From the NCBI GenBank assembly GCA_022575985.1, contig JAKSXM010000007.1, positions 69,470,501 through 69,534,500 on the forward strand: 64,000 bases of DNA, written 5' to 3'. The translations under genes were made by a program, and so were the position numbers. Below are positions 55,240 to 64,000 of this stretch, one piece after another (position 1 is the first letter of the stretch; each line of letters opens with the position of its first letter). The notes below the pieces were generated by a model that was not told the origin of the DNA, searched no databases, and saw only the letters and a program-made list of their open reading frames with translations. Origin of the DNA: Anagrus nilaparvatae (Eukaryota > Arthropoda > Insecta > Hymenoptera > Mymaridae).

Positions 55240-57141
55240 TTAAACAGGCGTCACCTGCGATTCTTTTGGTTTGACATGTATTCTTCGAATTTTCATTTTT
55301 TTAGTACTTTCTTTTTTAAACAAAGATTTCAAGAGATTGCAAATGTTCGTGCCGTATAATTTATCTTTCACGTAATAGAACCAAATATATTCTAGAATCA
55401 GCACTAACAAAGATAGAATTGTTCCAAATATCATTATTAGTAAAAGTACTAACGGTAGCGTATCATCTTCGTTTTCAATTTCATTAATCATCAATCTGTT
55501 ATCAATTCTATTAGCCCTATCATAATCGGATCGCCATTTCACATCCAAACCAGCTTCCAATATTCTCACATGTAGATCAGCAAATTTGATTCTTAATGGA
55601 GAATTGTCAGGAAATATAACTACATTGAAACCTGTTTTTATAATCAAGTTGCTGATTTCAAACCTAATTCCTTGAATTACGTATTTATGATAACGTAAGA
55701 ATTTTTCAGCGTCATAATCCATCATAATTAATGTGGTAGAACTGATGTCTGCCCCGCTTTGACTAACATCATTTATCTTAGTCATTTTAGTAATATTCTG
55801 AACAATACCTGATGAACTATTTTGTAACAACTCTAAAATAACAAAATTGTAATTGAAATAAACGGTTATATTTTTTTGAAGAATATCTTCAAAGGATTCG
55901 AAAATTGGTCTTTTTTTGTACTCGTATTTTAAACCGATCATATCTGACACAATGTCTGAAACGAAGAAATATGACACAGCAAACATTGTCAAAAATATTA
56001 TCTTTGATCTTAAAGTACGTCGAAAGTTAATATTTACACCAAGTCCTAAAATAAAATTATAAATATTGAAGATTGACCATTCATCCTGTCGAAATTTAAA
56101 AATATGAGCAGTAAATAAAAATATTATTATTATTCCACAGAAAGTCAAAAAGGAATAAATAATTTCTGTAGGAATTTGAATTTCTTTTTTTTCTACAACC
56201 GGAACAAGGAAAATATATTTGAACGTTTTGACAAGGCATAGATTTTGAATATTTTTTGAGATAAACAGATGAATTACAGCCAAAAAACAATCTAATTGAT
56301 TTCTATATATATAGACATTTACTGTATCTTCATTTAAAGTACTAGTTATAAATTTAGATGTAATGTTAAGTGAGCTTTTAATACAATCGTAATACTTGTA
56401 TAAGTATATTAGTAGATACACGTCTTCCATAACCTCAGTTTTCCCGTTATTATGATAATTTACAGTATAATTTGTATACAAATTTGGCCATTGAAAACCT
56501 AATACACCTACTCTCATTTCATAACCACTTATTCCATCAAATATGTTAGGGAAAAAATTTTCAACTTTGTCATTGGTAAGATTTTTTTTTGAAATGGTTT
56601 TGAAAAAAAAATTAGCGTCAGTAAAAAATAAATTTTCAAAATAACATTCCAAAATCTTGAAATCATAAAATTTATATGAAAGTGCTGTATTAAGTAAAGA
56701 ATAAATTAAGTTTTCTAGTTTACTGATTCTATTAAGTACAAGAAGTATTTTAGACGTTGACAAATAAAATACAGATTGCTGTATTAAACTCAAAGCTTTG
56801 TCAAATTTTTGAAAAATTTTGCTAGATCTGTCTTCACTGAGAACAATAAAATGAAGAGGTGCTGTAATGTTTCGGTGATACTCAATATCGATATCATTAA
56901 ATTTTATTTCTTTCGGTGGATTATTTAGGTCCACTAATGTTGTAGGAACTATCCCCAAAAGATGTTGAAGTATAAATTGGTAGCTGCATTGATTGGTAAA
57001 ATTCCCGACTTTGAAGTCAGAATATAAGGTCACTCGTGAAGGCTGAATTTCTTTTAAGACTTGAGTGATTAAACTTTCCTTATTGTTTGATTTCATTAAA
57101 TCCAAAAGTGCCAAAAAATAAGTCAACCTCACAAGCTTCAT
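55240..57141 (-). CDS. Divergent ionotropic receptor IR5 (type A with B-like core), 633 aa
   Basis: The signal peptide MKLVRLTYFLALLDLMKS and the first 300 residues follow IR1 (VGNFTNQCSYQFILQHLLG, LNITSKFITS), with a small insertion around NNGKTEVMEDVY that makes it the longest copy. From the pore loop (NFILGLGVNINFRRTLRSK) through M2 (MFAVSYFFVSDIVSDMI) and on to NEIENEDDTL it matches IR3 and IR4. After that it returns to the IR1-type end (NICNLLKSLFKKESTKKMK, ESQVTPV). Topology is as in the others: M1, pore, M2, second ligand half, M3, basic tail. The Met at 57141 is the first ATG, with acceptor-like TTATCTTTTAG at 57168-57169. The open frame is intact. The ligand is unknown. Confidence 0.9.
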   Translation of the reverse strand: MKLVRLTYFLALLDLMKSNNKESLITQVLKEIQPSRVTLYSDFKVGNFTNQCSYQFILQHLLGIVPTTLVDLNNPPKEIKFNDIDIEYHRNITAPLHFIVLSEDRSSKIFQKFDKALSLIQQSVFYLSTSKILLVLNRISKLENLIYSLLNTALSYKFYDFKILECYFENLFFTDANFFFKTISKKNLTNDKVENFFPNIFDGISGYEMRVGVLGFQWPNLYTNYTVNYHNNGKTEVMEDVYLLIYLYKYYDCIKSSLNITSKFITSTLNEDTVNVYIYRNQLDCFLAVIHLFISKNIQNLCLVKTFKYIFLVPVVEKKEIQIPTEIIYSFLTFCGIIIIFLFTAHIFKFRQDEWSIFNIYNFILGLGVNINFRRTLRSKIIFLTMFAVSYFFVSDIVSDMIGLKYEYKKRPIFESFEDILQKNITVYFNYNFVILELLQNSSSGIVQNITKMTKINDVSQSGADISSTTLIMMDYDAEKFLRYHKYVIQGIRFEISNLIIKTGFNVVIFPDNSPLRIKFADLHVRILEAGLDVKWRSDYDRANRIDNRLMINEIENEDDTLPLVLLLIMIFGTILSLLVLILEYIWFYYVKDKLYGTNICNLLKSLFKKESTKKMKIRRIHVKPKESQVTPV

Positions 57142-57169
57142 TTCCAAGTTTTGAATATGAAAAATACCT

Positions 57170-58990
57170 AAAAGATAATTGAAATATTATTATTTTAAAT
57201 AATGATATTATAAATTACGTTAATATTACTAGAAATTAATAAATTATAAATCACATACTGAAAACTTTTTACAATGCTTTAAATGGATGACCTTAGTTTT
57301 AAGCACAAAATTATTGAAAAAAACGAAATTTTACACCAAAAGAACACATTTTTTTACACAAACATTTTATTGAACGCAAAAATTTGAGCACCAAAAAGGC
57401 TGAGCATAGTGAGTATTCAAATTCAACACATGAAATTCAACACACCCAAGAATTCAGGCACAATAAATTAAATAATTTTTATCGATCTTTATGGATAAAG
57501 ATAAAACACTGCATAAAGTCGCATAATTGTTGTAATTGTATGTCGTATCATTGTATGAAATCAATGTTACCTATACATCGAAACAGCTAAATTAGATTAT
57601 TTAAATTTAAATAATTTTTTTAAAATATTTAATAAATATTTTTGATTTTTATTTCTAAAATTATTCTCTCAAAAAGAAAAATGCTGATATCTCTCTGGCA
57701 GGATTCTAACCGGTGAAATTACTATCTGTACTGAAATTTATCCAACTGAGCTACGGAGACTCAGCGAGTTCATTCAGAGAAATTTCAACTTCTCTTGAGA
57801 AAGGTGAGAGATATCAGCATTTTTTTTCTTAAGAAAATAATTTTAAACCCGTAAAGATCGATAAAAATATTTAAATTTAATATTTAAAATAACATTGGCT
57901 GATAAAAAATTAATTTGCATAGTCAGGCACAATAATTATCAAAAATAAGTATTTATTTCGGAATATTATCGTGTCTAATTTCATGAATGTCTTGATTTTT
58001 TTTGTTAAAAACATACTGTTCAGTTTTTTGTGTTAATAAAATTTTGTCATTAGAACTAAGCTTATCGATTTTAATCTAAAAGAAAAAAAAATAATTATTT
58101 TGTTAAACCTTCAATAAAAAAATTCAATTTTAAAATAACAACATGTAAAATGTAATGACATTGAAAAAAATGCAACAGAAGTACATATTTAAAAACTATA
58201 CCTGGCTTTTTTGAAAAATTGATTAATCAATAATATTAAAAAATTCATATTCAATAATCAATGACATTAATAAAAATAATGTACTGTAAAATATCAATCT
58301 AAGCGTATTTAAAGAAATCATGAAAAAAAATTAAAATTTTTATTCTTATTAAAAATCAGTGTTATTATTTGCGATTCTGTTAAGTGTGCTTATATGATTA
58401 TAAATTAGATAAGAAATCAATGATTAGAAATATTTGTAAATTTCGGCGGAATTAAGTTTTTCCAGTTTTTTTTTTTGAAAATAAAAATACTGAATGATTT
58501 TAAAAGTTAATTGTACTTACTTGAAATCTACAATGAAGTGCTTGAATGTGATTATTTACAGCTGTTGTGGAAAATCTGAATTCAAATTGATCTTTTAATC
58601 AAGTTCAGCTTGAAATGTTTAATTATACTGTAAAAAAATATTATTAAGTTTGGAAAAGTTGAGTGTCAATCTACTTAGTTAGTAAATGCCATGATTTCCT
58701 TATCATGAACAAAATTATACAATTAACAAAAAATTGCAATTTTGTAAAGAAATTTGAATATTCAAAAATTTTTGGTTTCTAACAAATTCGAAGTAAAATG
58801 TTACTCCTGAGTTCGAATACTGATAAAACTAAATTATGCCTATTTACGTGTTGTATTTAGTTTTAAATATTAAAAAAATCAATTTATTTGCGCAATTATT
58901 GAAATTTAAGTATTTACACAGGGAAAAATACTGTTAACCTTAACCAAAAATGCTAGTAATCTTTACAATAAAGTTTGGTTATTTTATGTT
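57170..58990. repeat. Ancestral upstream flank (block U), copy 2
   Basis: It corresponds to 23523-25370 upstream of IR1, including the tRNA-like element and an intact GTTCGAAT site at 58811-58818. A deletion relative to copy 1 lies near 57270. No gene is present. Confidence 0.7.
57669..57838 (-). repeat. tRNA-like core between inverted repeats, copy 2
   Basis: The inverted repeats AAAAATGCTGATATCTCTC are identical here (57676-57695 and inverse 57806-57824). The enclosed minus-strand core keeps GTAGCTCAGTTGG as A box, but its B box has decayed to GGTTAGAATCC. It lies at the same place relative to IR5 as copy 1 to IR1. Confidence 0.6.
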
Positions 58991-59992
58991 CAAAAATTTA
59001 GTGAATATATCCAATTTTAATATTACTAACAAAAAATTAATTTATAACAAAAAAAATTTTTTTGTAAATTTTACAAAATATTGTGCAGTTAACAATATTT
59101 TTTTTTCAAATTTTCAAACTTAAATCTTAAAATACCTAATTAAAGATAAAAAAAATTAATATTAAATACGTAAAACGTAATATGGGTAGATTTAAATGAA
59201 GTGGGTGCGATTTGTATGGTCGGGTCTTCAAAACTGCCAAAAGTAAGTCACCAGCCCAATTTTTAGACTCCCTGTATTGACATTGAAAAAAATACAACAG
59301 AAGTACATATTTAAAAACTATACCTGGCTTTTTCGAAAAATTAATAAATCAATAATATTAATAAAATTTATATTCAATAATCAATGACATTAATAAAAAT
59401 AATGACCGTAAAATATCGGTCTTAGCGTTTTAAATAAAGCATAAAAATAAATTAAAAATGCTATTTTGGTTTCATTAAAATTCAGTGTTATTATTTGCGA
59501 TTCTGTTAAGTGTGCTAATATGATTATAAATTAGATAAGAAATTAATGATTAGAAATATTTGCGAATTTTGGCCGAATTAAGTTTTTACTTTCAAAAAAA
59601 TACTGAATGAATAAAAAGAAGTTAGTTGTACTTACTTAAAATCAAGAATGAAGTGCTTGAATGCGACTATTTACAGCTATTTCGTAAAAACTGAATTCAA
59701 ATTGATCATTTTATCAAGTTCAGCTTGGAATATTTAATTATACTGCAAAAAAGATTTTTAAGTTTAAAATGTTCAGTGTCAAACTACTTAAAAATGACTA
59801 AATTAAAAAAATATGTAAACCTAGGTCAAAACCTAAATAATTTTTTGAATCTAGTTACTTACTAAATGCCACGATTTGCTTCTCACGAAAAAAATTATTC
59901 AATCAATTACAATTTTGTAAAAAGATTTTAAATATTGAAAAATATTCAGTTTCTAACAAATTCAAAGTAAAATGTTACTCCTGAGTTCGAAT

Positions 59993-62818
59993 CAGGGTTG
60001 GGCATATCGCGATACTTTCAGTACCCGATACGTAAAAGATACCGATATTTTTTGTATTTTCTATCGCTATTTTAGGGCGATACTGATTACGATACTTTTT
60101 TTATCGAAAAATTTTTCGATACCCGATACATTTGTATCGCGTATTGGAAAAATTTTCGATACGCGATAAAAATGTATCGTGTATCGAAAAAATTTCCGAT
60201 ACACGATAGATTTTGATCGGTATCGAAAAATTTTCGATATGATACTTATCGTGTATCGTTTATCGCAGTATCGCGTACTAATTATGACATATAACGTGCT
60301 ATTTTTACTATTTTGAAAATGTTGCACTTTATTCCTCCCTTATCTGCATTTTAACTAAGTGCTGAATTCTTCATTTTAATTCGAGTTAAGGTTTATATAA
60401 ATTATTTCTTTCAAAATGATTTAATTATTTAAAAAGAGAAGTTTATTTATTATATTTAATATATTGGGAAGCATTATTAAATGTATATAAGATTTTCTGC
60501 AGAAACTTAGGTATTTTTAACTTCTCTCATGATTTGCTTATCTGTTGTTAAAGAGGTGATAAATACTACCTATATTAAATATAATAAACGTTAAATGATT
60601 TTTGAATTTTTTGTCGTTGCTATTTTTAAACTATCAGAAAAATGACTATGAATACTTATAATATGATTACAGCAAAGCTTCGGGTAGGGTCGCATCGGTT
60701 TTATTTTTATTTAAATTTTATTTATTACCCATTCCTCCAATAATGTCAAGATTAACGGATATTTTTTAATTATTTCAGCTGCATAATTTTTAGCAAAAAA
60801 AATTAAAAAATTTTATTATAGAATACCTGGTCTTATATTTTTGAGGTCGTAGGTTTCGAATCCGTAGTCGGATTAAAAAAAAAATTAAGCCCTTGCATGA
60901 TTTTTGACCATATTAATAAAAAAAACTAACATTTTTTAGCGCTTTTTTTTTCTTACAACTTAACTCTCCATGGGGTCACTGTTTTTTTACCCCCTTGTTT
61001 GGGGTCACTGTATCGATATAGCCGGAACCATTTTTTAATTACTTTAAAAATAATTTTTGACCGAAATTTTTTTTAAAGGTTTTAGCCAAACATTTCAATT
61101 AAAGAATAAAAAAGGTTTTAGGCCAACTTGTCCGTTCAATTTTCTGCGAAAAATTCCGGAACGGCTGAAAAAGAGCATTTTTTTCAATTTTGAGTCCAAA
61201 ATTAATATCTCCTGCCCTAATTGTTATTAAGGGAAAATATTCTAGGAATTTAATCTTCACATATATATTTTCAAAAAAAAACCTCCAGATTTAGCTCCTT
61301 TGCAAAAACCATATTTATTTTGCAACCTGAAAAATGAATTTTTTTCGATTTCAAAAATTTTTAAAAATTGAAGGTTTTATGTGCGTACACCTCTTTAGGG
61401 GCATTAAATGTAGAAACAAATTATTTGTAGATGAACTTTAACCTTTTTATGAACGAATCGAATCGGCTTGCTCTCACGTTCTAAAGACTTTTTTAGGTTC
61501 CGGATCAATTCTCGAGTAAGATCTAAGCCAAATTGCAATTTCTGGCACTTTTTTTGGAGGCTAAAAAACGTGTTTATTATGAAAAATTCATTTTTCATGA
61601 AAAAAAGTGAAATAAAATAACAAAATTTTTTACTTACTAGAAGTGGAAAAAAAATCACGTCCTGGGGTCACTACGTCAATGTTGTACACGGTCCAAATAT
61701 GCACTGACATTACGGCTAAGCTGCTAAACCGATACGGACGCGGCTTGGTTTTTTAGGATGGGAAACTAACCGCCGACTAATTGCCCATGTCTGAGATACA
61801 GCGACGTCGTAAGCTGCTAGGTGACGATATCGATACAGTGACCCCATGGAGGGTTAAAAGTCATGCCAAAAATGAAAATGCTGAAAAAATGCTTTTGACC
61901 CAAATCGGCGGCTGATTTTATGATTATCATAGATAGACCAGACTTGCAGACAGATTTCGTAGCCAAATTTTATTCTTAATAGGAAAATGGAATTTCCCAA
62001 CGTGTTCGAATCAGCTTAAATCAACGTCATTAAAATAATTCCAATAATCCGAGTCTATTTTTTGGATCTAAATATTGGTAAAACTCTACTGCAGTACTGG
62101 TCATGGGTGTTGATGCGACCCATGAAATTGTAAACTTTAACGGGTTGGTACAGTCAAAGAGTTACCGACAATAGTTTTTTTGAAATAATTAATTTTGTTG
62201 TTAATATAAAAATTTGAATTTTATTTCATCCACTCCGTAATTAAATTCTGCGTCGATTAAAAAAAAAATTCGAAAATTGCTCAAAATTTACTAGGAAAAA
62301 AGTTGGATTTCCCGATTTTAATAAGCAATTTTAGAAAATCCAAATCATATATTATATACATGCTTCCCAATATATAAAGACTTCTCTTTTTAAATAATTA
62401 AATCATTTTGAAAGAAATAATTTATATAAACCTTAACTCGAATTAAAATGAAGAATTCAGCACTTAGTTAAAATGCAGATAAGGGAGGAATAAAGTGCAA
62501 CATTTTCAAAATAGTAAAAATAGCACGTTATATGTCATAATTAGTACGCGATACTGCGATAAACGATACACGATAAGTATCGTATCGAAAATTTTTCGAT
62601 ACCGATCAAAATCTATCGTGTATCGGAAATTTTTTCGATACACGATACATTTTAATCGCGTATCGAAAATTTTTCCAATACGCGATACAAATGTATCGGG
62701 TATCGAAAAATTTTTCGATAAAAAAAGTATCGTAATCAGTATCGCCCTAAAATAGCGATAGAAAATACAAAAAATATCTTTACCGAATATCGAAACGATA
62801 CGATATTGCCCAACCCTG
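59993..62818. mobile_element. hAT-type foldback element, 2.83 kb
   Basis: The ends are CAGGGTTGGGC at both termini (inverted), flanked by a perfect 8-bp duplication GTTCGAAT (59985-59992 and 62819-62826). The uninterrupted target is visible in three paralogous flanks. The arms are about 450-490 bases, and their outer part is built of short ATCGNGTATCG words that are self-complementary. The mirror frames at 60067-60327 and 62495-62755 are translations of these words, not genes. The centre carries a nested TTAA element and no recognisable transposase. Confidence 0.85.
60964..61853. mobile_element. Nested TTAA-flanked element, 890 bp
   Basis: The ends CTCTCCATGGGGTCACTG and CCCTCCATGGGGTCACTG (inverted) are flanked by TTAA at 60960-60963 and 61854-61857, which fits piggyBac-type insertion. 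GGGGTCACTG recurs near the left end, followed by TATCGATATAGCC. The minus-strand 84-codon frame at 61404-61658 is not recognisable as a transposase part. Confidence 0.7.
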
Positions 62819-63212
62819 GTTCGAATACTAATAGAACTAAATTATGCCTATTTACGTGTTATATTTTGTTTTAAATATTAAAAAATCAATTTATTTGCGC
62901 AATTATTGAAATCTTGAATATGTACACGGGGAAAAAACTGTTAATCAAAACCGAAAATGGTAAAGTTTGGTTATCGCTATCTGTTTTACAGTAAGAATTT
63001 TTTTATTTATCAATTTTTTTAAAATAAATAAAAATTTTAAATACTTGTAAAACCAAAATAAAAATACTTTTTATCAATATAAGAACATATCTCTGCAAGT
63101 GCATATAATTAATTAAAATATATTTTATTTTTTTTATATACAATCATGATCTTTGGACAAAAGTTTTATAAAGCAATGAAAAATTATATTTCTCTTTGCG
63201 TAACTTAATTTT

Positions 63213-64000
63213 ATTTTATTTATTTATTTTATTTTGAGAAAATTTGGCGCAGGCATGGCCGATGCGCAATATGTTACAATATTGTATAATGGTTAAGAGT
63301 ATAAGTACATAGTACATACATAAAATTTAAGTGAATAAAAATAAATATGAATATAATTAATATTATAAAATATAATAATAATAAAAATGAAAATTAAATT
63401 AAATTTAATATATGAATAATAACAATTTTTGCTTAATTATGATTTAAATTTTAATATTTAGACATATTTTTGACAAAAGAAAAAAAGTATATTTTAACTT
63501 GATTATTTCTTAAAAAGATCTGGTGTTTTTTGTAGATATAATAGGTATTTCATGATATGGATTTTAAATGTATCCAAACAATCGTATTGTTTCAAAGTAA
63601 ATGGCAGATTGTTCCACTCACTTATTGCAGATATAATAAATGAACTCTTATAGAACTCAGTTCTGTATGTGGTAGGTAGTGCAAAAGTTAGGGGTAGAAA
63701 ATCTGATAAGGTTGTATCAGGTAGATTACGCTGTGAACGTCTTATCTCTTCATCAGGAGGTTTAAATTGTGTTGAAAGATATGACGGTCTACCAGTTGAT
63801 ATTAAACTATGTACTAATACTAATTTATAGTATTTTCTGCGTGAATTTGCTGTTAACCAGTTTAATTCATTCCTTAAAGAGGTAATTGAGACACGTTCAT
63901 ATCTTCCAACACCAAAGATAAATCTTATAGCTATATAGATTGAAAATTCTTTCAACCTTATCCATAAGTGTAACGTCCAGAGCATCATAGACTAGACAAC
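63213..64000 (-). mobile_element. LINE retrotransposon 3' part, runs off the window
   Basis: The minus-strand frame ending at 63503 reads a reverse-transcriptase C-terminus: LNWLTANSRRKYYKLVLVHS, GRPSYLSTQFKPPDEEIRRS, SEWNNLPFTL, HIMKYLLYLQKTP. The 3' region holds GCGCATCGGCCATGCCTGCG and an AAATA-type tail, as in the fragment at 30160-31350. Near 63900-63935 the frame shifts: upstream of it CLVYDALDVTLMDKVER continues in another frame to the window edge. The copy is therefore broken. Uninterrupted forms of the target (TAACTTAATTTTAAGCTA-like) occur at 25955 and 53545. Confidence 0.75.

Larger units (their letters stand above)
58991..63212. repeat. Third copy of blocks U and D, split by a hAT element
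   Basis: From 59278 the phrase TGACATTGAAAAAAATACAA restarts block U (compare 58158 and 24499). After the insertion at 59993-62818 it continues to 62960, and from about 62968 to 63212 block D begins (compare 25715-25975). A LINE then interrupts it. The order U then D implies that another receptor unit lies beyond the right edge. A less AT-rich stretch of unknown origin lies at 59181-59277. Confidence 0.65.

Noticed and set aside
60067..62755. Mirror-image 86-codon frames in the hAT foldback
   Set aside because: They are translations of short ATCG/TATCG repeats in the inverted arms.

Overview
This window is very AT-rich eukaryotic DNA (by eye about a quarter G+C or less) and almost certainly comes from an insect. 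Five intact, intronless-looking genes encode divergent ionotropic receptors (IRs), the arthropod chemosensory branch of the ionotropic glutamate receptor family. They sit in a sea of non-coding DNA packed with inverted-repeat (foldback) DNA elements, LINE fragments and a Penelope-like fragment. No bacterial, phage, CRISPR or polydnavirus-like gene was seen. The order cannot be fixed from this sequence; a hymenopteran such as a parasitoid wasp would fit the composition and the tandem divergent IRs, but that is only a guess.

Layout. Positions 1-20200 hold no recognisable host gene. They carry a series of palindromic elements: 278-666, 3403-4211, 4823-5558, 5755-6591, a giant 4.36-kb foldback at 10363-14724 with a perfect 8-bp target duplication, and 15053-15386. 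Positions 20200-57150 hold the IR array, all on the minus strand: a 3'-end relic of a lost copy (20211-20349), then IR1 (21611-23494), IR2 (27912-29798), IR3 (37772-39661), IR4 (48487-50376) and IR5 (55240-57141). The DNA between the genes is itself made of repeated copies of the same ancestral flank, so each younger insertion can be recognised by comparison with an empty paralogous site. From 57150 to 64000 the same flank appears twice more, the second copy split by a 2.83-kb hAT-type foldback (59993-62818). The window ends in the 3' part of a LINE.

How the genes relate. IR1 and IR5 share one N-terminal type (A); IR2, IR3 and IR4 share another (B). At the C terminus IR1, IR2 and IR5 are alike and IR3 and IR4 are alike. 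IR2 is therefore a B/A mosaic, and IR5 is an A/B/A mosaic with a B-like channel core. This points to repeated gene conversion or unequal crossing-over. All five coding regions are open from end to end. All five also keep the same AG|GTATTTTT 3' splice-acceptor-like site about 30 bases before the first Met codon, so a non-coding (or short coding) upstream exon is likely.

Most unusual signals. (1) Foldback elements with unrelated termini and target duplications share one internal tandem repeat of about 140 bp and a short core containing GGTTTTTTGGGTCGCTGA. (2) A 2.4-kb foldback (45280-47681) carries a broken gene fragment for a cysteine-rich CXC-type protein. (3) A tRNA-like core with perfect A and B boxes lies between inverted repeats, upstream of only the two A-type receptors.
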